Below are positions 49,949 through 58,498 of a stretch of 64,000 nt of DNA, piece by piece. The notes under the pieces were generated by a model. It searched no databases, was not told the origin of the DNA, and worked only from the letters and a program-made list of their open reading frames with translations. The translations under genes and the position numbers were made by a program. Source of the stretch: Elusimicrobiota bacterium (GTDB lineage: Bacteria; Elusimicrobiota; Elusimicrobia; UBA1565; UBA9628); NCBI GenBank assembly GCA_003452935.1, contig DMMY01000027.1:124001-188000 (forward strand). Direction: 5' to 3'. The stretch's first letter is position 1. The number at the start of each line of letters is the position of its first letter.

Positions 49949-51877
49949 TCAACCCTGGTTTTTGAAGTATAGGCAGGAGAGCGGCGGCAGGCATATCTCC
50001 AGCGACTGCCCGTGGCCGTGCCAGGCGATGCCCTGGGCATTGGCGCCCCCCAGGTTGCCCATGCCGCTGCCGCCGTATTCCGCGGCATCGGAGTTCAGTA
50101 TCTCGGCCCACCAGCCCCCGCAAGGCACGCCCACGCGGTAGTTCGGCCGGGGCACGGGCGTGCAGTTCATGACCACGAGTATATGGTCCCCGCTGCTCTG
50201 GCCGCGGCGGATGAAGCTCAGCACCGAGCTATCCGCGTCGTTGCAGTCGACCCAACAGAACCCCGACGGGTCAAAATCGCGTTCATAAAGGGCGGGCTCG
50301 GATCTATAGACGCGGTTGCACCGCTCGACCAAACGCCGCACGCCCTCGTGCGGGGCGTAGTTGAGCTGATCCCAATCGAGGCTGGCCTCATGGTTCCACT
50401 CGCGCCACTGCCCCCATTCCCCGCCCATGAAGAGGAGCTTCTTGCCCGGCTGGGCCCACATGTAGCCGAACATCAAGCGCAGATTGGCGAACTTCTGCCA
50501 GTCGTCTCCCGACATCTGCGACAGCAGCGAGCATTTGCCGTGCACCACCTCGTCGTGAGAAAGCGGCAGGATGAAGTTCTCATGGAAGGCGTAGAGCATG
50601 CGGAAGGTGATGACGTTCTGATGGAACTTGCGGTGCACCGCGTCCTTGCGCATGTAGCTCAAGGTGTCGTGCATCCAGCCCATGTCCCACTTATAGCCGA
50701 AGCCCAGCCCCCCCACGTAGGTGGGCCGGGAGACCATGCCCCAAGCCGTGGACTCCTCGGCGAAAGTCTGCACGTCCGGGAAATGCTTGTAGATTTCCTC
50801 GTTGAAGCGGCGCAAAAACCAAATGGCCTCGATGTTCTCCCGGCCGCCGTATTGATTGGGGATCCAGCCCCCGTCCTTGCGCGAGTAATCAAGATACAGC
50901 ATGGAGGCCACCGCGTCCACGCGCAAGCCGTCGACATGGAACTTGTCCAGCCAGAACAGGGCGCTCGAGATGAGAAAGCTGCGGACCTCGTTTCGGCCGT
51001 AGTTGAAGATGTAGCTCCCCCAGTCCGGATGGAAGCCCTTGCGCGGGTCGGCGTGGTCGTAAAGATGCGAGCCGTCGAATTGGGCCAGGCCATGGCCGTC
51101 GGTCGCGAAATGCGACGGGACCCAATCCAGGATCACGCCGATGCCCTCCTGGTGCAGGTGATCCACCAGGTACATGAAGTCCTGGGGCGTGCCGTAGCGC
51201 GAGGTCGGGGCGAAATAGCCGATGGTCTGATATCCCCAGGAACCGTAGAAAGGATGTTCCATGATGGGCAAAAGTTCCACGTGGGTGAAACCCATGCGCC
51301 GCGCGTGCGCCGCGAGCTTGGGCGCCAGTTCGCGGTAAGTCAAGGAGCGGTTATTCTCCTCGGCCACGCGCATCCAGGAGCCGAGGTGCGCCTCATAGAT
51401 GGAGATGGGGCTGTCCATGCTGATGCGTTTTTTGCGCTCCTGCAGCCAGGCCGAATCGTTCCACTGATAGTCCATGTCCCAGACGACCGAGGCGGACTTG
51501 GGCGGAATTTCAGAAAAGAAGCCCACGGGGTCGGCCTTTTCAGCCTTGTAGCCGTGGATGTTCGAGGAAATGTAGTACTTATAGACGCAGCCCTTGCCCA
51601 GGCCGGGGATGAAGCCTTCCCATATGCCGGATGAACCGCGGGGATGCAGGGGATTTTTGCTCTTGTTCCACTCGTTGAAATCCCCGACGACGCAGACCTT
51701 CTTGGCGTTGGGCGCCCAGACGGCGAAATAGACGCCCTTGCGCCCGTCATGCTCCATCAGGTGAGCGCCGAGCTTGTCATAGATCTTGAAATGCGTCCCT
51801 TCGTTGTAAAGGTAAAGGTCTTGCTCGGTCAGGAGACTCGCTCCCGATTGATGCGGATGTTTTTCAGTGACGCTCAT
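49949..51877 (-). CDS. glgB: 1,4-alpha-glucan branching enzyme
   Basis: 642 aa, GH13. An N-terminal CBM48 (VYFAVWAPNAKKVCVVGDFNEWN) precedes the barrel. The barrel shows DWVPSHF, DGLRVDAVASMLYLDYSR with the nucleophile Asp, TFAEESTAW with the acid Glu, and PLSHDEVVHGK. It makes alpha-1,6 branches in glycogen. The second ATG (51877) is used because AAGGAG is nine bases in front of it. It overlaps the malQ stop by 4 bases. Confidence 0.95.
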   Translation of the reverse strand: MSVTEKHPHQSGASLLTEQDLYLYNEGTHFKIYDKLGAHLMEHDGRKGVYFAVWAPNAKKVCVVGDFNEWNKSKNPLHPRGSSGIWEGFIPGLGKGCVYKYYISSNIHGYKAEKADPVGFFSEIPPKSASVVWDMDYQWNDSAWLQERKKRISMDSPISIYEAHLGSWMRVAEENNRSLTYRELAPKLAAHARRMGFTHVELLPIMEHPFYGSWGYQTIGYFAPTSRYGTPQDFMYLVDHLHQEGIGVILDWVPSHFATDGHGLAQFDGSHLYDHADPRKGFHPDWGSYIFNYGRNEVRSFLISSALFWLDKFHVDGLRVDAVASMLYLDYSRKDGGWIPNQYGGRENIEAIWFLRRFNEEIYKHFPDVQTFAEESTAWGMVSRPTYVGGLGFGYKWDMGWMHDTLSYMRKDAVHRKFHQNVITFRMLYAFHENFILPLSHDEVVHGKCSLLSQMSGDDWQKFANLRLMFGYMWAQPGKKLLFMGGEWGQWREWNHEASLDWDQLNYAPHEGVRRLVERCNRVYRSEPALYERDFDPSGFCWVDCNDADSSVLSFIRRGQSSGDHILVVMNCTPVPRPNYRVGVPCGGWWAEILNSDAAEYGGSGMGNLGGANAQGIAWHGHGQSLEICLPPLSCLYFKNQG

Positions 51878-53466
51878 GTCGTCCATCTCCTTGGGCCCCT
51901 GCCGTAAGCCCCGGTCATCAAAGCCAGCCGGCCCGCGATCTCGGGCGTCAAAGCCCCCGGCGCCAGACGCCAGAGCCAGTTGCCCTCCAAGGTCCCGGGC
52001 AGGTTCATGCGCGCCTCGGACCCCAATCCCAAAAGATCCTGCGCCAGGATGATAGCGGTATGCGCCGGCGATTTGAGGGCGGCGCGGATCATGTCCCAAT
52101 GGATATCCACGCCGTTGCTGTCCAAATACTTCAGGGCGTTCTCCCGCTCCACGCGCACCTGCTCCGGGGTGCGGACGTTCGATTGAAGGCCCGGATCATG
52201 GAACCAACCCACGATCGTGTCATTATCATGGGTGCCGGTGTAAACCACGCTGCGGCGCGGGAAATTATGGGGCAGGGCTTTCTCGTCCCATTTGCCAAAA
52301 CAAAACTGCAGGATGCGCATGCCCGGGAACTCGAAGCGGTCCCGCAAGGACGCGACTTCCTTCGTCACCGAACCCAGATCCTCGGCGATGATCTCGACGC
52401 TGGCGTCGCCTCCGGGCATCCCGTCGGCGCCCCGAGGATCGCCAAAGGCGCGCAGGACGGCCCGGAAGAATTCATCCCCGGGCGCCTGGACCCAGCGGCC
52501 GCCGGTAGCGTCCTTGGCCCCGGCCGGGATCTCCCAGTAATTATGAAAACCGATAAAATGATCGAGCCGGACCGCGTCGAAACGCGCCAAGGCGGATCTA
52601 AAACGCGCGATCCACCAGGAGAAGCCGTCGGCTCTCATGACGTCCCAGCGGTACAAAGGATTGCCCCAAAGCTGGCCCTTCTGGCTGAAATAGTCGGGCG
52701 GCACTCCGGCCACGGCCGAGGGCCGTCCGTCCTCGCCCAGCCAGAAGAGCTCCGGATGAGACCACACGTCCGCGCTGTCAGCCGCCACGAAAATCGGGAT
52801 GTCTCCGATCAGCCCCAATCCCAAGGACACGCAGTATTCCTTGAGCTCGACCCACTGCGTATGGAACATGAACTGCAGGAACCTGTGATAACGGATGCGT
52901 CCCTCCAGGGCCTGGCGGGCGCGCTCCAGGGCCGCGGGATGGCGCGCGCGCAATCCCGGCTCCCAGTCGGTCCACGCCGCGCCCTGATGAGTCTCCTTGA
53001 TCGCGCAATAAAGAGAATAATCGTCGAGCCAGTCCTTCTGCGCCTGGCAAAAGGCGTCGAAAGCCGCACTCTCCGCGGGCTCATTGCGGCGGTCAAAGAC
53101 CTCGAAGGCCTTGGTAAAACGCGACTCTTTGAAGCGCTCGACCGACGCCGGATGCACCCTGTCCCGAATCTGGCCCCGGACGGGCTTGAGATCGGCCGGC
53201 TCGAGAAGGCCCTTTTTGCATAGTTTGTCGAGGGAGATGAGCAGGGGATTGCCGGCAAAAGCCGAAAGCGAGAAATAAGGGGAATGTCCCTGTCCCACGG
53301 GACCGATGGGCAGCATCTGCCACCAGCTCTGGCCGCAAGCCGCCAAAAAATTGGCGAAGGCGAACGCCTCGTGGCCGATGTCGCCGATGCCGTGGGCTCC
53401 GGGCAAGGACGTGGGATGAAGCAGGACTCCGGCCGAACGTCTCTGGAGCGTGGGCTTGTCGCTCAT
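51874..53466 (-). CDS. malQ: 4-alpha-glucanotransferase
   Basis: 530 aa, GH77. RRSAGVLLHPTSLPGAHGIGDIG at the start, VRLDHFIGFHNYWEIPAG with the nucleophile Asp, IIAEDLGSV with the acid/base Glu, and TGTHDNDTIVGW. Transfers maltosyl segments between glucans, working with GlgB on glycogen or maltodextrin. First gene of the pair. No clear Shine-Dalgarno. Confidence 0.95.
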   Translation of the reverse strand: MSDKPTLQRRSAGVLLHPTSLPGAHGIGDIGHEAFAFANFLAACGQSWWQMLPIGPVGQGHSPYFSLSAFAGNPLLISLDKLCKKGLLEPADLKPVRGQIRDRVHPASVERFKESRFTKAFEVFDRRNEPAESAAFDAFCQAQKDWLDDYSLYCAIKETHQGAAWTDWEPGLRARHPAALERARQALEGRIRYHRFLQFMFHTQWVELKEYCVSLGLGLIGDIPIFVAADSADVWSHPELFWLGEDGRPSAVAGVPPDYFSQKGQLWGNPLYRWDVMRADGFSWWIARFRSALARFDAVRLDHFIGFHNYWEIPAGAKDATGGRWVQAPGDEFFRAVLRAFGDPRGADGMPGGDASVEIIAEDLGSVTKEVASLRDRFEFPGMRILQFCFGKWDEKALPHNFPRRSVVYTGTHDNDTIVGWFHDPGLQSNVRTPEQVRVERENALKYLDSNGVDIHWDMIRAALKSPAHTAIILAQDLLGLGSEARMNLPGTLEGNWLWRLAPGALTPEIAGRLALMTGAYGRGPRRWTT

Positions 53467-53528
53467 GAAGCGTAAATTCTAGCAAAGTAGGGCGGACGTC
53501 GTCAGCAATTACCGGCCCGATTCAAAGC

Positions 53529-54257
53529 CTATTTCAGGCCCCACTTCCTCAGGATGTCCGCCTCTTCCTCGGGCGAAACGACTTTTTTAAACAACGCGGG
53601 CCGGCCATGAACCCGAGCCTGGCACTCGGCCCAAAGCTGGTGCCTTTCAAGCTTGCCGTCGAGGAGGCTCAAATACCAACCGGCCCTCTTCGGGCCGGCC
53701 GGACGCCCGGCCGCCTGCGGCCCCTTAGCCGCGGCAGGCAAGGGCTCGGGGCTGGGCGGAGTCATATCCACGCTATAGCCTGACGAGGGGCCGCGATACA
53801 GCGACGGAGGTTTTCCTCTGGAAAAGGCCACGGCGATTTCGTCGCACCGGGAATTGCCGGGATGGCCGTTGTGCCCGCGCACATAGTTCCATGTCACCCC
53901 GCCCTCGCGCCGCGAAGCCAAGTCATCGAGCTCCTGCCAGAGGTCCCGGTTCAAGGTTTCGGCGCCGTCCGCGCGCCGCCAGCCCTTGCGCTTCCACAGC
54001 CGCAGCCAGCGGGTGATGCCGGCAATCAGGTATGTGGAGTCGGTAAAAATATCCGCCCGGCCCGCCCTCCCGGCCAGGAAACGCAGAGCCTCGATGGCGG
54101 CGGAAAGCTCCATGCGATTGTTGGTGGTTTGCGCCTGCGCCCCCCCCAACTCGCGCACCGATCCGTCCGGCCCTTGCACGACGGCGGCCCACCCGCCTGG
54201 ACCGGGGTTGCCCGAGCAGGCGCCGTCCGTGTAGATCAGAAACCCGCCTTCCGCCAT
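53529..54257 (-). CDS. rnhA: Ribonuclease HI with C-terminal extension
   Basis: 242 aa. Residues 5-147 are RNase HI with the active-site set Asp11 (YTDGACSGN), Glu50 (NNRMEL), Asp73 (FTDSTY), His129 and Asp139 (RCDEIA). Cleaves RNA in RNA-DNA hybrids. After a Pro/Ala linker, residues 190-242 (WYLSLLDGKLERHQLWAECQ in outline, ending ADILRKWGLK) resemble the viroplasmin-like hybrid-binding domain that in eukaryotic RNase H1 is at the N-terminus. Confidence 0.92.
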   Translation of the reverse strand: MAEGGFLIYTDGACSGNPGPGGWAAVVQGPDGSVRELGGAQAQTTNNRMELSAAIEALRFLAGRAGRADIFTDSTYLIAGITRWLRLWKRKGWRRADGAETLNRDLWQELDDLASRREGGVTWNYVRGHNGHPGNSRCDEIAVAFSRGKPPSLYRGPSSGYSVDMTPPSPEPLPAAAKGPQAAGRPAGPKRAGWYLSLLDGKLERHQLWAECQARVHGRPALFKKVVSPEEEADILRKWGLK

Positions 54258-54322
54258 CCCAAGAGTATACCGCCTTGCCCGCGGGACCGCAAACGCGATT
54301 CCATAATGATAAAATTGGTTTC

Positions 54323-55246
54323 ATGAGAATCTCTCTTTTGTGCCTCATTCTCGCCGCATCGTCCCGGGCCGCGGACGCCCCGCAGCCGCTCCGTTTCCCG
54401 CGCATGAATGAAGACGAGATCGCCGAAACCTTGCGCGGCATCCATCAACGCCATGCACGCCTGCAGGATCGCGTCGCCGCGGTGAGCGAGGCTTTTCTGG
54501 GCACCCCCTACCGCCTGGGACCCTTGGGCGAAGGTCCGGACGGCGATTTCGACCGCGATCCCCTTTACAGCTTCAAGGAGCTTGATTGCACCACTTTCGT
54601 AGAAGAAGTCATGGCGCTATCGTTGGAAAGCGACCTCGATCGCGCCAAACTTCTTTTGCAGAAAATTCGCTACCGCAACGGCGTGGTGTCTTTCGCCGAC
54701 CGCAATCATTTTCCCGAGGCCGACTGGCTGCCCAACAATCAAGCAGCGGGATTCCTCAGGGACATCACCCGCGAGATCGCGGGCGGGCGGACCCGCATCG
54801 CGCGCAAACGCATCTCCAAAAGGGCCTGGTACGCCTCGCGGACGTTGGCGGACGTGGCGGGTTTTTCGCACGACTCCGCCGCGCAGAGTGAAAGCCGGCT
54901 CCAAGACCTGCACAAAGCCGGCGAGCTATATGCCGACGAAATCTCCACGGTCGCGTATCTGCCCCTGGAAGCGCTGCCCGCGGCACTGGACCGGATTCCC
55001 TCGGGCGCCGTCGCCAACCTTGTGCGCGAGGATCAGCCGGACAAGCCCGTGCTCATCACGCATCAGCTGTTCATCGTGGTCAAGGACGGGAGACGCTGGG
55101 TTCGCCACGCGGCCTCGGGCCGGGCCGTCGAGGAACAGCCCGCGCTGGATTATTTCTCGCGCTGCTCCAATTCCGCCTGGCGCGTAAAGGGCGTCAATCT
55201 CAACGAAATAATCGTCCCGCCCGCCTTGACCGCGCCGCCTAAATAG
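54323..55246 (+). CDS. Secreted DUF1460-type amidase-like protein
   Basis: 307 aa from the ATG at 54323, which opens a signal peptide (ISLLCLILAASSRAADA). LGTPYRLGPLGEG and LDCTTFVEEVMALS carry the Cys typical of the DUF1460 / NlpC-P60-like group. THQLFIVVKDGRRWVRHAASG carries the likely His. Members are believed to act on peptidoglycan or related amides in the periplasm. It is divergent from rnhA, 65 bp apart. A TAAAAT eight bases before the ATG hints at a leaderless message. Confidence 0.8.
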   Translation: MRISLLCLILAASSRAADAPQPLRFPRMNEDEIAETLRGIHQRHARLQDRVAAVSEAFLGTPYRLGPLGEGPDGDFDRDPLYSFKELDCTTFVEEVMALSLESDLDRAKLLLQKIRYRNGVVSFADRNHFPEADWLPNNQAAGFLRDITREIAGGRTRIARKRISKRAWYASRTLADVAGFSHDSAAQSESRLQDLHKAGELYADEISTVAYLPLEALPAALDRIPSGAVANLVREDQPDKPVLITHQLFIVVKDGRRWVRHAASGRAVEEQPALDYFSRCSNSAWRVKGVNLNEIIVPPALTAPPK

Positions 55247-55262
55247 CGGAAAATATCTGGCC

Positions 55263-56171
55263 ATGCTAGGAGAAACCGGCCTGTGGCTGCTCTTCGGCGC
55301 CATCGTCGTGACCGTTCTCTCCATCGACCTCGGCATCCTCCACAAGAAAGCCCACGCCGTCTCGATGAAGGAAGCCGCTTTTTGGACCTGCGCCTGGTTC
55401 TCCCTGGCCATGCTCTTCGCCGGCGCCATCGCCCTATCCAGCGGCCGCGAGCGGGCCCTTCAGTTCGTGACCGGCTACCTGCTGGAGGAATCCCTGAGCG
55501 CGGACAACATGTTCGTGTTCATCATCATCTTCAGATACTTCGCCATTCCCCCTCTCTATCAATCGCGGGTGCTGCATTGGGGCATACTCGGCGCCATCGT
55601 CATGCGCTTCATCTTCATTTTCGCCGGGGTCTCGCTGATCAACGCCTTCCACTGGATGATCTACGTGTTCGGCGGCCTGCTCATCTACACGGGCGCGAAG
55701 ATGGCTTTCCAGAACGAGGAGCATGTGGATCCAAGCCGGAACCCCGCGCTCAAGCTCCTCAAACGGTTTTTTCCCCTGACCCAAGATCACCACGACGAAA
55801 AGTTCTTCGTGTCCCTAAACGGCGTCCTGCACGCCACGCCCCTGTTCGCGACCTTGCTGGTGGTTGAATTCTCCGACCTCGTTTTCGCCCTGGATTCCAT
55901 CCCGGCCATCATCGCCATCACCACGGACACTCTCGTGGTCTACACATCCAACGTCTTCGCCATCATGGGCCTGCGCGCCCTTTTCTTTCTCCTGGCCAAC
56001 CTCGTCAACATGTTCCGGTTCCTTAAAATCGGGATATCCCTGATTCTGGTTTTCGTGGGCCTAAAGATGCTGGGCAGCATGTTCTATCACGTGCCCACAG
56101 GCGCGTCCCTCGGCGTCATCGCCGCGATCCTCGCCTCGTCCGTCGCCGCGTCTCTGCTCGCTAAAAAATAG
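55263..56171 (+). CDS. TerC-family integral membrane protein
   Basis: 302 aa with about eight or nine membrane segments. TerC marks: SIDLGILHKKAHAVSMKEA, LEESLSADNMFVFIIIFRYF, VVEFSDLVFALDSIPAIIAIT (the acidic intramembrane motifs). Family members such as Alx/MeeF are linked to manganese export and metal loading of secreted proteins. It starts 16 bp after the DUF1460 gene, so the two are probably co-transcribed. Confidence 0.93.
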   Translation: MLGETGLWLLFGAIVVTVLSIDLGILHKKAHAVSMKEAAFWTCAWFSLAMLFAGAIALSSGRERALQFVTGYLLEESLSADNMFVFIIIFRYFAIPPLYQSRVLHWGILGAIVMRFIFIFAGVSLINAFHWMIYVFGGLLIYTGAKMAFQNEEHVDPSRNPALKLLKRFFPLTQDHHDEKFFVSLNGVLHATPLFATLLVVEFSDLVFALDSIPAIIAITTDTLVVYTSNVFAIMGLRALFFLLANLVNMFRFLKIGISLILVFVGLKMLGSMFYHVPTGASLGVIAAILASSVAASLLAKK

Positions 56172-56181
56172 CGGTGATAGC

Positions 56182-56288
56182 GGTGCCGGAGATTGACTTG
56201 TTCAACTTGTTGGACTTATTTTGAATCACTAAAATCCAACATCATTCTCAACAAGTTGAACAAGTCCAACAAGTCAATCTCCGGCACC
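56182..56288. repeat. Terminal-inverted-repeat element, copy 3 (107 bp)
   Basis: Perfect 21-bp ends (56182-56202 and 56268-56288) with the same outer 12 bases, GGTGCCGGAGAT, as the elements at 841 and 1681. The interior differs and is built from repeats of the word AACAAGTT/AACTTGTT. It sits between the converging terC-like and deoB-like genes and extends into the latter. Confidence 0.8.
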
Positions 56289-57506
56289 GCCATTACGACG
56301 ATATTCCTTCTCGCAGCCGAAGGCCTGTGCAATAAGATCGCCAATCTCGCAAAGGCTCTTCCCGGGCCCGGGCTTGAGCCCGCCTAAATCCGCGCCAAAG
56401 CCCACGCGCTCCACGATGAGCGGCAGGGGCTCCTTGTTGTGGTACCCGTAGTCCTCCCGGTGCTGCATGCCGTGATCCGCGGTGATGACCAACAAATCTC
56501 CCTTCCTCAGGTTCTTTTCGAAAAGCGGCAGGCACCGGTCCACTTCCTCCAGCGAACGGACGGCGCCGGCGACGTCCCGGGTGTGGCCGTAAAGGCTGTC
56601 CGCGTCAACCAGGTTGCTGAACACGAACGTGCCGCGCGGCCGATGAAGCCGGGCCGCGCAAGCCAGCGCGTTGATCGTGCCCTGGACGTTGTAGGGGTTG
56701 GTGTCCTTCTTCTTGGGATGCACGAAGCGCAGGCCCAGGGACGGGTCCAGAAACGCCGGATTGGTGAGCTTGATGCGCTCATGATAAGTTGTGTTGACCA
56801 AGTCGCTGGTCTTGCCCACGGCCACGGTCCAGACGCAGAGGCCGTGAAGAATGTCCACCAAGGTCTTGCCGGCCAGGGGAAGGACCGCGTCATGGCGGTT
56901 GGCGGTCCGGATGATCTCTCCGTCCGGCGCGCGCACGTAGGAGCGGGCGATGGCGCGGGTGATGGGGATGCCCATCTCCCGCGCCAAGGCGAAGGCCGCG
57001 TCGGCTATGGCATGCTGCTCCTTGACCGAGATGACCGCCTCGTTCATGGCGATCTGGATCAGGGGATCGCACTTGCTCGCGTAAACGATCGGGCAGCCGG
57101 TCTGCTCATGCTCATCGGCGTTGAGCTCGATAGCCTCCATGCCGCCCGCCATCTTGTTGAAGATGGTCTTGCGGCCGATGCGCTTCTCCAGGGCGAGGAT
57201 GAACTCCTGGTAAAATCCCTTAGGAAAAAGCTCGTAGGTGCTCGGATCAACGATGCCGACCATCTCCCGGTGCCCGATGACCGAATCAGCCGACGCCGAC
57301 GCCTGCTCCAGGCGCATGGCCAAGGTTCGACGCCGCTCCGCGCCCAGACGACCGGCAAAGCGCCGGTCGAGGATGCGAGGCAGGCCCAGTCGAGAGAAAT
57401 TGGGAAGCTTAACGGCCCGGCGATGACGATCGAGCAGATATTCGATCGTCGCGACCCCGACCGCGTCCACGACTAAAAGCAAGACCGTGGGTTTCTTGGG
57501 AGTCAT
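56274..57506 (-). CDS. deoB: Phosphopentomutase-like metalloenzyme
   Basis: 410 aa, alkaline-phosphatase superfamily. VLLLVVDAVGV with the first metal Asp, SADSVIGHREMVG (equivalent to the GHWE motif of DeoB), DADSLYGHTRD, and VITADHGMQHRE with metal Asp/His. It would move phosphate between C1 and C5 of (deoxy)ribose. The ATG overlaps the oleD stop by 4 bases. The last five residues and the stop codon come from the palindromic element, so the original C-terminus was probably replaced. Confidence 0.8.
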   Translation of the reverse strand: MTPKKPTVLLLVVDAVGVATIEYLLDRHRRAVKLPNFSRLGLPRILDRRFAGRLGAERRRTLAMRLEQASASADSVIGHREMVGIVDPSTYELFPKGFYQEFILALEKRIGRKTIFNKMAGGMEAIELNADEHEQTGCPIVYASKCDPLIQIAMNEAVISVKEQHAIADAAFALAREMGIPITRAIARSYVRAPDGEIIRTANRHDAVLPLAGKTLVDILHGLCVWTVAVGKTSDLVNTTYHERIKLTNPAFLDPSLGLRFVHPKKKDTNPYNVQGTINALACAARLHRPRGTFVFSNLVDADSLYGHTRDVAGAVRSLEEVDRCLPLFEKNLRKGDLLVITADHGMQHREDYGYHNKEPLPLIVERVGFGADLGGLKPGPGKSLCEIGDLIAQAFGCEKEYRRNGGAGD

Positions 57507-58498
57507 GTCCTCTTCTCCGCGAACCAAACGCGCAGCCTCTCGAGGCCCGCGTCGATGCTCACCCGCGGCTGGAAGCCCAGGTCGCGCCGGGCCGCGGAAA
57601 TATCGAACCAATGGGCGGTCGTGAGCTGACTGATCAAGAAGCGCGTCAGAATGGGCTCTTCCTTGCGCCGCGCGGCCAAATAGAAAGCCTCCAAGCCGTA
57701 GGCCGCGGCCCAAGCCGCGAGCGGCGCCACGCTCCGCTCCACCGGGGGCAGGTCCGCGGCGCGAAGCATTCCGTTGACAATGTCCCACAATGGCCGCGGC
57801 TCGCCTTGGGACAGAAAATAGGCCTTGCCCGCTATGGCACAGGACGCGTCGAGGCGCTGCAAGGCGAGCCAATGGGCGAGCGCCGTATCGTCGACGTAGG
57901 ACGTGTCCACCCGCTTATTGGAGTTTCCGACGCGGCGCAGCTTTCCGGCCCGCGCCCGGTCCACTATCCGGGAAAGGATATGGTTCTCACCCGGTCCCCA
58001 GACCAGATGCGGCCGCAAGGCCACGGTGGCGAGGCTGGCCGTGTTGCTCGCCAGGACCATCTCCTCGGCCAGGGCCTTGGTGCGGGAATAATGCGAATCA
58101 AAACGCCGGGAATAGGGCGCGGACTCGTCCCACCCGTCCACGTCGCGGCCGTCAAAGACCACGCTGGGAGAGCTCGTGAACACCAGCTTGGGCACGCCCA
58201 ACTCCTGGCAGGCCTTGATGACGTTGGCCGTGCCCTTCACGTTGACGCGATAAAAATTCGCATAATCGCCCCAAAGCCCGACCCTGGCGGCCGTGTGCAC
58301 GACCGCGTCCATGCCTTGACAAGCCTCTTGGACGGCGAACGCGTCGGATACGTCGCCCCGGAAGGCTTCGATGCCTTCGGCCGCGAGCTCGGGATGGGCC
58401 GCTCGGGAAAAGCTGCGCACCCTGAGGCCCTGCCGACGCAGAAGGCGAGCCACGGCTCCGCCCACGAAACCGCCGCCTCCAGTCACCAGCACTTTCAT
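57503..58498 (-). CDS. oleD: OleD: 2-alkyl-3-ketoalkanoate reductase
   Basis: 331-aa SDR of the 3-beta-HSD group. NADPH loop VTGGGGFVGGAVAR and catalytic Tyr137-x3-Lys141 (HYSRTKALAEE). In the olefin pathway it reduces the beta-keto acid made by OleA to a beta-hydroxy acid. The assignment rests on the gene order oleA-B-C-D with 4-base or longer overlaps; alone it would be just an NAD-dependent epimerase-like protein. Confidence 0.88.
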   Translation of the reverse strand: MKVLVTGGGGFVGGAVARLLRRQGLRVRSFSRAAHPELAAEGIEAFRGDVSDAFAVQEACQGMDAVVHTAARVGLWGDYANFYRVNVKGTANVIKACQELGVPKLVFTSSPSVVFDGRDVDGWDESAPYSRRFDSHYSRTKALAEEMVLASNTASLATVALRPHLVWGPGENHILSRIVDRARAGKLRRVGNSNKRVDTSYVDDTALAHWLALQRLDASCAIAGKAYFLSQGEPRPLWDIVNGMLRAADLPPVERSVAPLAAWAAAYGLEAFYLAARRKEEPILTRFLISQLTTAHWFDISAARRDLGFQPRVSIDAGLERLRVWFAEKRT

